From assembly GCA_041941305.1 (NCBI GenBank), contig JBGTQJ010000002.1, positions 248,001 through 312,000 on the forward strand: a stretch of 64,000 bases of DNA, written 5' to 3'. The translations under genes were made by a program, and so were the position numbers. This document shows positions 7,145-14,551 of this stretch, in pieces. The first letter of the stretch is position 1. Every line of letters starts with the position of its first letter. This DNA comes from JANSWP01 sp041941305 (GTDB lineage Bacteria > Bacteroidota > Bacteroidia > Chitinophagales > Saprospiraceae). Below the pieces are notes generated by a model. The model made no database searches. It was not told the origin of the DNA and saw only the letters and a program-made list of their open reading frames with translations.

Positions 7145-7363
7145 TATATTGAAAGTCAAGGTTTTTATTAGCTGATAATGCTATCAGCATAATTTTAGCA
7201 AAATGCTAATTGGAAAACGTCTTATGCCAATTGGCTTGTCTACATTTTATTTGGGCGAAAAGACCTCTGCGACTTTTCGGAGGCGAAGCCGTGTTTCCAT
7301 TTTAATTTCAGGTGATTTTCTGTATACGAAGGAAGTACTTTTTTTACCAGGCAATTTTTCAGA
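7145..7363 (+). promoter_or_regulatory. Hairpin-rich leader between the antiterminator and the biosynthesis genes
   Basis: This 219-base gap holds several inverted repeats. A 7-base stem with a 4-base loop lies at 7171-7188, a 5-base stem at 7197-7209, a 10-base palindrome at 7226-7235, and a 7-base stem at 7256-7262/7273-7279 that competes with a CCTC/GAGG pairing. None is followed directly by a T tract, so they are not simple terminators. They could be pause or antiterminator-loading sites for the adjacent UpxY-type protein, which is inference only. No clear promoter was found. Confidence 0.4.
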
Positions 7364-8452
7364 ATGAAAATTATTTTGGTAGTTGGTGCGCGTCCCAATT
7401 TTATGAAAATAGCTCCCCTAAATAAAATTCTAGCGCAAAGAAAGGATGTAAACGCTATGATTGTTCATACCGGACAACATTATGATAAAATGATGAGTGA
7501 TGTGTTTTTGAAGGAGTTGGAATTGCCAAACCCTCAATACCATTTAGGCGTTTGTAAAGGATCTCCTTCCGAAAGATTGGCAAACGTGATATTGAAGTTT
7601 GAAGAAGTGGTTAAAAAAGAAAAACCTAATTTGATTGTTGTTGTTGGCGATGTTAATTCAACACTTGCTGCGGCATTAACTGCTTCAAAAACAAAAACTC
7701 CACTAGCTCATATAGAGGCAGGGTTGAGAAGTTTTGATAAAGGAATGCCAGAGGAAAACAACCGAATCTTGACCGATCATCTTTCTGATTTTCTATTTGT
7801 GAGTGAAAAAAGTGGTTTGGAAAACTTGGTAAGGGAAGGAATAGCGCCTGAGAAGATTCATTTTGTGGGGAATTTAATGATTGATAATTTGATACATTAT
7901 CTTCAAAAATCGAAGGAGAAAGATATTATTTCCAAGTTGGGCTTGGAAAAAGGTTCATATGTTTTGACGACTATGCATCGACCTTCAAATGTGGATAAAG
8001 AAGATAAGTTGAGGAAAGTTGTGAGGCTAATTCAGAAAATTTCGGAATACAAAAAAGTTGTCTTTCCAATACATCCAAGAACATTAAAGAGGCTAAAAGA
8101 ATTTAGACTAGAAGCTCAACTGAAGGATGTTTCAAACTTAATTCTAACAGCACCATTAAGCTATCTTTCTTTTTTGAACTTGATGAGCAATGCCCTTGCA
8201 GTTATTACAGACTCTGGAGGGATTCAGGAAGAAACTACTTATTTAAATGTTCCATGCATTACCTTAAGAAACTCCACAGAACGACCTGTTACGGTGGAAC
8301 AAGGAAGCAATAGCTTAGTTCCAAATCTGGATATTGAAAAAGTACTTCAGGTTTTTGAATCTATTTTAACCAACACTTACAAAAAAGGAAATATTCCCGA
8401 ATTATGGGATGATCAAAGTGCAAGGAGGGTTGCTGAGGTTATTTTGAATTGA
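7364..8452 (+). CDS. wecB: Non-hydrolysing UDP-HexNAc 2-epimerase (WecB/WbpI family)
   Basis: The 362-residue protein opens with V-G-A-R-P-N-F-M-K-I-A-P-L and carries H-T-G-Q-H-Y-D, H-I-E-A-G-L-R-S (residues 116-123), M-P-E-E-N-N-R, T-M-H-R-P-S-N and D-S-G-G-I-Q-E-E, all signatures of the GT-B-fold 2-epimerases. The enzyme inverts C2 of UDP-GlcNAc to give UDP-ManNAc, or in WbpI acts on the 2,3-diacetamido glucuronate. Motifs do not separate the two substrates. In this cluster, with WbpB, WbpD and WbpE-like genes, WbpI activity is as likely as WecB. Its last 14 bases overlap the 3' end of the convergent DUF2061 gene. Confidence 0.9.
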   Translation: MKIILVVGARPNFMKIAPLNKILAQRKDVNAMIVHTGQHYDKMMSDVFLKELELPNPQYHLGVCKGSPSERLANVILKFEEVVKKEKPNLIVVVGDVNSTLAAALTASKTKTPLAHIEAGLRSFDKGMPEENNRILTDHLSDFLFVSEKSGLENLVREGIAPEKIHFVGNLMIDNLIHYLQKSKEKDIISKLGLEKGSYVLTTMHRPSNVDKEDKLRKVVRLIQKISEYKKVVFPIHPRTLKRLKEFRLEAQLKDVSNLILTAPLSYLSFLNLMSNALAVITDSGGIQEETTYLNVPCITLRNSTERPVTVEQGSNSLVPNLDIEKVLQVFESILTNTYKKGNIPELWDDQSARRVAEVILN

Positions 8453-8684
8453 ACCCCTTGAAAATATTTCTGATCCTTCCTCTGGGAACAAGTTGCCATG
8501 CCCTTTCGTGCAAATAGTAAATAAATATTTTTCCAACAAATTCAATTGCTCCAATTTTCAATGCATCCCCTACTTCACCTGTGATGAAGTATGCAATGGT
8601 AACGGTAGTTGTGGTAGCAACTATTCGCCAGGTAAATCCTTTTAGGATACTTCTAGTATGTGATTCCTTTTGAGGGTTCGACAT
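8439..8684 (-). CDS. DUF2061 small membrane protein
   Basis: This is one of the two genes on the minus strand. The 81-residue product reads S-I-L-K-G-F-T-W-R-I-V-A-T-T-T-T-V-T-I-A-Y-F-I-T-G, then A-L-K-I-G-A-I-E-F-V-G-K and I-Y-Y-L-H-E-R-A-W, which is the DUF2061 pattern. Two hydrophobic segments are visible. The family has no established biochemical role but is often seen near sulfate-assimilation genes, and here it is divergent from cysC with a gap of 48 bases. A role linked to sulfate activation is plausible, by context only. A TATTTTTG element on the minus strand (8723-8716) could drive it, but no TTG partner is present. Confidence 0.88.
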   Translation of the reverse strand: MSNPQKESHTRSILKGFTWRIVATTTTVTIAYFITGEVGDALKIGAIEFVGKIFIYYLHERAWQLVPRGRIRNIFKGFNSK

Positions 8685-8732
8685 GTCGTTTCTTTTTTAA
8701 AATAAATTGGACGAGCAAAAATAAAGCCTCTT

Positions 8733-9332
8733 TTGACAGAAAACATCCATACCATTTTTGAAAAACTATTGAGCCGGGAAGAACGAGAAACGCGACTTAA
8801 ACAACGTAGTAAAGTGATATGGATGACGGGACTGTCTGGCTCAGGAAAAAGTACCATTGCCCAAAGCCTTGAAAAAAAGTTATTTAACAATGATTTCTTC
8901 GTACAAGTTCTGGATGGAGACAATATTCGAAGTGGAATCAACAACAATCTTGGATTTTCACCTGAAGACAGAAAAGAAAACATTCGAAGAATATCTGAAG
9001 TGGCAAAACTTTATTTAAATACAGGCATTATTACAATTTGCTCATTCATTAGCCCAACCAAAGAAATTCGAGCGTTTGCTAAATCCATTATCGGAGAAAA
9101 AGATTTTTTGGAGATTTTTATTAATGCTCCTTTGGAAGTATGTGAAGATAGGGATGTGAAAGGCTTATATAAAAAAGCCAGGAATGGAGAAATAAAAAAC
9201 TTTACGGGAATTGATGCTCCTTATGAATCTCCGGAATACCCAAATTTGGAAATTAATACCGATAAATTAGATATAAAAGAAGCGACGGAGGTGGTATTTA
9301 ATTTTGTAAAACCCTTGATTGAAATCAAATGA
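8733..9332 (+). CDS. cysC: Adenylylsulfate kinase
   Basis: CysC phosphorylates adenosine 5'-phosphosulfate with ATP to give PAPS, the sulfate donor for sulfotransferases. The P-loop G-L-S-G-S-G-K-S-T is at residues 33-41, followed by D-G-D-N-I-R, D-R-K-E-N-I-R-R, the lid region F-I-S-P-T-K, and D-V-K-G-L-Y-K-K-A-R and F-T-G-I-D-A-P-Y-E. Length (199) is normal. The start is a TTG at 8733, because no ATG or GTG exists between it and the upstream in-frame stop and the N-terminus M-T-E-N-I-H-x-I-F fits the family. The stop overlaps the ATG of the extended cysD frame. It forms a cysC-cysD-cysN unit inside a polysaccharide cluster. Confidence 0.97.
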   Translation: MTENIHTIFEKLLSREERETRLKQRSKVIWMTGLSGSGKSTIAQSLEKKLFNNDFFVQVLDGDNIRSGINNNLGFSPEDRKENIRRISEVAKLYLNTGIITICSFISPTKEIRAFAKSIIGEKDFLEIFINAPLEVCEDRDVKGLYKKARNGEIKNFTGIDAPYESPEYPNLEINTDKLDIKEATEVVFNFVKPLIEIK

Positions 9333-9385
9333 CCAATTATAAAACAAAATCAATTTTCGTTCAACAAAAAACGGAAGCAAGAAAA

Positions 9386-10288
9386 ATGGATTATCATTTA
9401 AATCATTTAAAGGAGTTGGAATCGGAAAGTATTTTTGTGATGCGCGAAGTAGCAGCAAAATTTGAGAATCCTGTTCTGATGTTTTCAGGTGGTAAGGATT
9501 CTATTTTAATGGTCTATTTGGCACAAAAGGCATTTTATCCAGGAAGAATTCCATTTCCACTTCTTCATATTGATACAGGGCATAACTTTCCTGAAACCAT
9601 AAAATACAGGGATGGTTTGGTGGAAAGAATTGGTGCCAAACTAATAGTAGGTTCGGTTCAAGAAGCTATTGACAAAGGACTTGTTGTAGAGGAAAAAGGC
9701 ATTAATGCAAGCCGTAATGGACTTCAAACTGTTGCACTGCTTGAAGCTTTGGAAAAAGGAAAATACGATGCTGCTTTAGGTGGTGCACGTCGAGATGAAG
9801 AAAAAGCAAGAGCAAAAGAACGATTTTTTAGTCATCGGGATGAATTTGGTCAATGGGATCCAAAGAATCAGCGACCTGAATTGTGGAATATTTTTAATAG
9901 CAAAAAACATTTCGGAGAGCATTTTCGCGTTTTTCCAATCAGTAATTGGACAGAGCTTGATGTTTGGCAATATCTCGCCATGGAAGAAGTAGAATTGCCA
10001 AGCTTGTATTTTGCTCATACAAGAAAGGTATTTGAAAGAAATGGAATCCTACTGGCTGATTGTGAATACATTCAAAAGAAACCTGATGAAGAAGTGAAAG
10101 AAATGATGGTTCGTTGTAGGACCATTGGTGATATGACCTGCACTGGAGTTTGGGAATCAAATGCAGATAATCTGGAAAAAATCATTGAAGAAGTCGCTAC
10201 CACCAGAATGACAGAACGAGGTGGACGAGCAGATGACAAACGCTCAGAAACCTCCATGGAAGACCGAAAAAAACAAGGGTATTTCTAA
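9386..10288 (+). CDS. cysD: Sulfate adenylyltransferase subunit 2
   Basis: CysD is the catalytic subunit that adenylates sulfate to APS together with the GTPase CysN. It belongs to the PAPS reductase/N-type ATP pyrophosphatase family; the PP-loop is S-G-G-K-D-S (residues 34-39), followed by H-I-D-T-G-H-N-F, G-G-A-R-R-D-E-E-K-A-R-A-K-E-R and N-W-T-E-L-D-V-W-Q-Y. The open frame begins at an ATG at 9329 that overlaps the cysC stop, which would give 319 residues. I prefer the ATG at 9386 (300 residues) because M-D-Y-H-L-N-H-L-K-E-L-E-S-E is the usual family N-terminus and GGAAG precedes it. It ends with the characteristic K-K-Q-G-Y-F. Confidence 0.97.
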   Translation: MDYHLNHLKELESESIFVMREVAAKFENPVLMFSGGKDSILMVYLAQKAFYPGRIPFPLLHIDTGHNFPETIKYRDGLVERIGAKLIVGSVQEAIDKGLVVEEKGINASRNGLQTVALLEALEKGKYDAALGGARRDEEKARAKERFFSHRDEFGQWDPKNQRPELWNIFNSKKHFGEHFRVFPISNWTELDVWQYLAMEEVELPSLYFAHTRKVFERNGILLADCEYIQKKPDEEVKEMMVRCRTIGDMTCTGVWESNADNLEKIIEEVATTRMTERGGRADDKRSETSMEDRKKQGYF

Positions 10289-10315
10289 AATTCATTAACT
10301 CTCCAGAAAGAAAAA

Positions 10316-11581
10316 ATGACAGCTAAAGATTATCAAAACATGGAACTCCTGCGATTCACTACTGCAGGAAGTGTGGACGATGGAAAAAGTACGCTAATTG
10401 GTAGATTGCTTTATGATAGCAAATCGATTTATGAGGATCAATATGAGGCAGTAAAAACAGCTAGTGAAAGAAGAGGTGAAGAAGGCGTCAATCTTGCCTT
10501 ATTGACAGATGGCTTAAGGTCTGAAAGAGAGCAAGGTATTACCATTGATGTTGCCTATCGGTATTTTTCCACGCCAAAAAGAAAATTCATCATTGCCGAT
10601 ACGCCCGGGCATATTCAATATACCAGAAATATGGTCACGGGGGCTTCTACCGCTAATGTTGCATTGATTTTAATTGATGCCAGAAATGGAGTTGTAGAGC
10701 AAACACGTAGACACGCAATTATTGCTTCCTTATTGCAAATCCCACATGTTGTGGTCTGTATCAATAAAATGGATTTGGTTGATTGGCAGGAAGAAGCTTA
10801 TGAGAAGATTCGTGAAGAGTTTGAGAAGTTTGCAGCAAAACTGGATGTAAAAGACGTTAGTTTTATTCCTGTTTCTGCATTGCAGGGAGATAATGTAGTC
10901 GATCGGTCAAAGAATATGGGGTGGTATGAGGGAGCCACTTTAATGTATTACCTGGAAAATGTCCATATCGCGAGTGATCATAATTTTATTGATACTCGAT
11001 TTCCGGTTCAATATGTGATTCGCCCCTACAATGATGCATACCATGATTATAGAGGTTATGCGGGAAGAGTCGCAGGTGGAATATTAAAAAAAGGAGATAA
11101 TGTAATGTTATTGCCAAGTGGTTTTACTTCAACAATCACTAAAATTGACACATTCGATGGTGAGGTTGAAGAAGCATTTCCTCCAATGTCGGTAACGGTC
11201 TTATTAAAAGATGATTTGGACTTGAGTAGGGGAGACATGATCGTTCGACAAAATAACATGCCTGAAACCACACAAGACCTGGAAGTAATGGTATGTTGGT
11301 TTAACGAAAGGAGCCTTCAACCACGTGGGAAATATACGATTCTTCACACGACACAGGAGGCACGATGTATCGTAAAAGAGATTCGCTATAAGCTGAATAT
11401 TAACACTTTACATAGAGACTTGGAAGATAAAACCATCAAAATGAATGACATTGCAAGAGTTGTCATTCGTACCACCAAGCCACTATTCGCCGACGCTTAT
11501 AGAAAAAATAGAAATACAGGAAGCGTGATATTTGTCGATGAAGGAACCAATGAAACTGTCGGTGCAGGAATGATAATCTAA
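10316..11581 (+). CDS. cysN: Sulfate adenylyltransferase subunit 1 (GTPase)
   Basis: CysN is the EF-Tu-like GTPase subunit that drives sulfate adenylation by CysD. G1 is G-S-V-D-D-G-K-S-T (18-26), the switch I region has R-E-Q-G-I-T-I-D-V-A-Y-R-Y-F, G3 is D-T-P-G-H (95-99) and G4 is N-K-M-D (150-153). Two beta-barrel domains follow. At 421 residues it is a stand-alone CysN, not the CysNC fusion, in line with the separate cysC. Twenty-seven bases separate it from cysD. No cysH or sulfite reductase gene accompanies the trio, so the product here is more likely PAPS for glycan sulfation than sulfide for cysteine. Confidence 0.97.
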   Translation: MTAKDYQNMELLRFTTAGSVDDGKSTLIGRLLYDSKSIYEDQYEAVKTASERRGEEGVNLALLTDGLRSEREQGITIDVAYRYFSTPKRKFIIADTPGHIQYTRNMVTGASTANVALILIDARNGVVEQTRRHAIIASLLQIPHVVVCINKMDLVDWQEEAYEKIREEFEKFAAKLDVKDVSFIPVSALQGDNVVDRSKNMGWYEGATLMYYLENVHIASDHNFIDTRFPVQYVIRPYNDAYHDYRGYAGRVAGGILKKGDNVMLLPSGFTSTITKIDTFDGEVEEAFPPMSVTVLLKDDLDLSRGDMIVRQNNMPETTQDLEVMVCWFNERSLQPRGKYTILHTTQEARCIVKEIRYKLNINTLHRDLEDKTIKMNDIARVVIRTTKPLFADAYRKNRNTGSVIFVDEGTNETVGAGMII

Positions 11582-11591
11582 TCTTCAATTT

Positions 11592-12731
11592 ATGTCTACA
11601 GCTATTTCCAACATCCAAATGGTAGATTTAAAAAGCCAATACCTCAAAATAAAAGAGGAAATTGATGCAGAGGTATTGGAATGTATTGCTTCTACCAAAT
11701 ATATAAATGGTCCAAAGGTTAAGGAGTTTCAGCTTGCATTAGAGGAATACCTTAATGTGAAACACGTCATACCCTGTGCTAATGGAACAGACGCCTTGCA
11801 AGTAGCTTTGATGGCTTTGGGGTTAAAGCCTGGAGATGAAGTAATCGTGCCAGCCTTTACCTATGTGGCTACTGCTGAGGTAATTGGTTTATTGGGATTG
11901 ACACCCATTATGACAGATGTCGATCCTAACACGTTTAATATCACTGCCGAAATAATTGAAGAAGCCATCACTCCAAAAACCAAAGCGATTGTTCCCGTGC
12001 ATCTTTTTGGACAAAGTGCAGATATGGAGGAGATTATGGCGGTTGCTCAAAAGCATAATCTATTTGTTGTAGAAGATAATGCTCAAGCGATTGGTGCAGA
12101 TTATTTTTTCAAAGATGGTACTTCAAAGAAAGCTGGTACAATAGGGCATATTGGAACCACCTCCTTTTTCCCTTCCAAAAATTTGGGTTGTTATGGTGAT
12201 GGAGGGGCGATATTTACGAATGAAGATGATTTAGCAGGAAAGTTGAGAATGATAGTCAATCATGGACAAAAGAAAAGATATTATCATTCAATCATTGGCG
12301 TAAACTCTCGTTTGGACTCCATACAGGCTGCTATTTTAAATGTGAAACTTCGCTATTTAGATCAGTATTCAGCTGCCAGGCAAAAAGTAGCATCTTTTTA
12401 CAATGATGCTTTTAAAAATATCGATGACCTGGAGACGCCTTTCCAAAGTCAAAATTCTACGCATGTATTTCATCAATATACGTTGAAGGTAAAGGATGGG
12501 AAAAGAGAAGCATTAAGGAATTTTCTGCTCGAAAGAGGGATTCCTTCTATGATTTATTATCCTGTGCCTTTGTATAGGCAGGAGGCGTATGGGTGTTATT
12601 GGGATGCAGGGGAAGAGCTTTCTATTACGGAGGATTTATGTTCAACGGTTTTGTCATTGCCGGTTCATACGGAGATGGAGGCTAATCTACTTTCTTTTAT
12701 TACAACCAATGTTTTAGATTATTACCGTTAG
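11592..12731 (+). CDS. DegT/DnrJ/EryC1 family sugar aminotransferase (WbpE-like)
   Basis: A PLP enzyme of 379 residues that transaminates a nucleotide-linked keto sugar with glutamate as usual donor. The PLP lysine is K196 in F-F-P-S-K-N-L-G-C-Y-G-D-G-G. Other family motifs are C-A-N-G-T-D-A-L-Q, P-A-F-T-Y-V-A-T-A, V-H-L-F-G-Q and V-V-E-D-N-A-Q-A-I-G-A. The N-terminus I-Q-M-V-D-L-K-S-Q-Y and the F-F-P-S-K-N-L-G-C-Y-G-D-G-G motif suit the WbpE/WlbC group, which makes UDP-3-amino GlcNAc uronic acid. It sits 10 bases after cysN and near a WbpD-like acetyltransferase and WbpB-like oxidoreductase, which supports that assignment. Confidence 0.9.
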   Translation: MSTAISNIQMVDLKSQYLKIKEEIDAEVLECIASTKYINGPKVKEFQLALEEYLNVKHVIPCANGTDALQVALMALGLKPGDEVIVPAFTYVATAEVIGLLGLTPIMTDVDPNTFNITAEIIEEAITPKTKAIVPVHLFGQSADMEEIMAVAQKHNLFVVEDNAQAIGADYFFKDGTSKKAGTIGHIGTTSFFPSKNLGCYGDGGAIFTNEDDLAGKLRMIVNHGQKKRYYHSIIGVNSRLDSIQAAILNVKLRYLDQYSAARQKVASFYNDAFKNIDDLETPFQSQNSTHVFHQYTLKVKDGKREALRNFLLERGIPSMIYYPVPLYRQEAYGCYWDAGEELSITEDLCSTVLSLPVHTEMEANLLSFITTNVLDYYR

Positions 12732-12778
12732 GTTGAGTTTATGAAAACACATTGACAGCATTGAAAATAAAATATACA

Positions 12779-13918
12779 ATGATAAACCGCAAAGTGATAA
12801 TTATAAATCTAATATTAATTGTTGTAATATTTACTGGGTTTGAGATTGGATTAAGAGTTTTTGCGCCAAATGCTTCGTTTAGTGAAAGGTATGTAATGAA
12901 CTTGGGTTACGAACCTTCTGGGTATTCAAGAATGTGGTTTCGACCAAATCAAACAATTTATGAAACAGACGAAGGAAAAGTTCAAAAAAATAAACCAAAG
13001 TTCCACATTAATAATTGGGGCTATAGAGGTGAGGATTTTGGTTTGATTAAAGATAGTAATGAAATCAGAATTGCCATTTTGGGAGGCAGCCATGTTTTTG
13101 ATTTAAATTCTCTGAACTATGAAGGGAATTATGGCTTTGCCAAGATTTTAGAACAAAAGTTGAATGACTTGGATTATAATTGTAGAGTCATAAATGGGGG
13201 AGTTCCTGGAGCCAATACTTGTGATTTTCCTACAAAAATCCATTTTGATCTATCTAGATACTCTATTGACTACTTAATAATTAACTCTATTTGGAATGAT
13301 ACAAAATGGATTTCTAAAATGACTGACTCTACTCAGCTCATTCGGACGGGAAGTTCTGCGACTAAAAGTAGACCTAATCCTTTTGTAAAAAGAGTAAATT
13401 TTTTGGATTACGCTTTAGGTTGGAGCATCTTTTACAGGAAAGTACGGGATTTTTATTGGAGAAAAAAATTAAAAACGCACTTAAAAGGAGAGGTAATTGA
13501 AGGGGTGATTTCCAATAAAGACACCTTATTGACCAATTTTGAATTAGGATTAACTCAGTATAAAAAAAACATTGAAGCATCGATAAAATTGGCACAACAG
13601 ATAGGCGCTAGACCAGTTTTAGCAATTGAAGAACGGTTGGTTTCAAGAACTAATACTGAGGCTGAAAAGGAAACCATTAGTTATCAAATGGTCAATGTAA
13701 AAAATCATGAGGAACTAGTCTCGATTTTTGAAGGCTGTGACCAAATTCTGATGGATTGTGCTACAGAATTTGACCTTCCGCTGCTTAATGCAAACCAATT
13801 TATGAAAGGAGGCCTGAACTATTTTAAGGATCATGTACATACAACACCGTTAGGCAGTGAAAGAATTGCAGAAATTTATAAAGACTTTTTTCTCTCTATT
13901 TTCGAATCCTCAGATTAA
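12779..13918 (+). CDS. Membrane-anchored SGNH/GDSL hydrolase-like protein
   Basis: The ATG at 12779 begins M-I-N-R-K-V-I-I-I-N-L-I-L-I-V-V-I-F, a single N-terminal membrane anchor; an upstream TTG at 12752 is less likely. The rest (about 350 residues) faces the periplasm. Block I is I-L-G-G-S-H-V-F-D with the nucleophile candidate S104, a block with G-V-P-G-A-N-T follows, then N-S-I-W-N-D, and the C-terminal D-H-V-H-T-T-P-L-G supplies the Asp-x-x-His pair. This is the SGNH fold used by polysaccharide O-acetyl esterases and O-acetyltransferase partners. Acetyl transfer to or removal from the polymer is a reasonable guess. No MBOAT partner is next to it; one lies at 35443. Confidence 0.75.
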   Translation: MINRKVIIINLILIVVIFTGFEIGLRVFAPNASFSERYVMNLGYEPSGYSRMWFRPNQTIYETDEGKVQKNKPKFHINNWGYRGEDFGLIKDSNEIRIAILGGSHVFDLNSLNYEGNYGFAKILEQKLNDLDYNCRVINGGVPGANTCDFPTKIHFDLSRYSIDYLIINSIWNDTKWISKMTDSTQLIRTGSSATKSRPNPFVKRVNFLDYALGWSIFYRKVRDFYWRKKLKTHLKGEVIEGVISNKDTLLTNFELGLTQYKKNIEASIKLAQQIGARPVLAIEERLVSRTNTEAEKETISYQMVNVKNHEELVSIFEGCDQILMDCATEFDLPLLNANQFMKGGLNYFKDHVHTTPLGSERIAEIYKDFFLSIFESSD

Positions 13919-13957
13919 ACAATAGGACTATTATACTATTGAATTTTGAATTAGATT

Positions 13958-14542
13958 ATGAAGGAAGAAAAAAGATATTTTGTACATGAAACCGCAGTGA
14001 TTGATGATGGGTGTCAAATTGGAAAAGGTTCAAAAATTTGGCATTTTGCCCACCTTATGGCAAAAAGTAGAATAGGAGATAATTGTAATATTGGTCAAAA
14101 TGTATTTATAGCAGATCAGGTAGTATTGGGAAACAATGTGAAGGTTCAAAATAATGTATCTATTTATACAGGAGTAATTTGTGAAGATGATGTTTTTTTA
14201 GGACCATCTATGGTTTTTACCAATATAACCAACCCGAGAAGTGGGGTCAACAGAAGGGGGCAATATTCTCAAACATATATTGAAAAAGGTGTAACGATTG
14301 GAGCAAATGCAACCATCGTTTGTGGAAATCGAATTGGTAAATATGCATTTATAGGGGCAGGTGCAGTTGTCACCAAAAATATTCAAGCTTATGCCTTAAT
14401 GGTTGGCAATCCAGCTAAACAAATTGGTTGGATGAGTGAATATGGATACCGTCTTTATTTTAAGGGAAATCAAGAGGCAATTTGTCCAGAAAGTCAAGAA
14501 ATATATCTGAAAATAAATGGCGAGGTTTCAAAAAAGAAATAA
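13958..14542 (+). CDS. Left-handed beta-helix N-acetyltransferase (WbpD/WlbB type)
   Basis: The 194-residue protein is built of hexapeptide repeats (I-G-K-G-S-K-I-W-H-F, I-G-D-N-C-N-I-G-Q-N, V-T-I-G-A-N-A-T-I, I-G-K-Y-A-F-I-G-A-G-A). The opening Y-F-V-H-E-T-A-V-I-D-D-G and the segment G-P-S-M-V-F-T-N-I-T-N-P-R-S are those of the WlbB/WbpD and FdtC/QdtC acetyltransferases, which move acetyl from acetyl-CoA to the 3-amino group of a UDP- or dTDP-sugar. With the WbpE-like and WbpB-like neighbours it most likely produces UDP-2,3-diacetamido-2,3-dideoxy-glucuronic acid. It is followed after 9 bases by the oxidoreductase. Confidence 0.92.
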   Translation: MKEEKRYFVHETAVIDDGCQIGKGSKIWHFAHLMAKSRIGDNCNIGQNVFIADQVVLGNNVKVQNNVSIYTGVICEDDVFLGPSMVFTNITNPRSGVNRRGQYSQTYIEKGVTIGANATIVCGNRIGKYAFIGAGAVVTKNIQAYALMVGNPAKQIGWMSEYGYRLYFKGNQEAICPESQEIYLKINGEVSKKK

Positions 14543-14551
14543 TGGATATTC

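Noticed and set aside
8642..8983. Minus-strand frame of 113 codons opposite cysC
   Set aside because: It overlaps both cysC and the DUF2061 gene, and both have strong family motifs; this frame has none.
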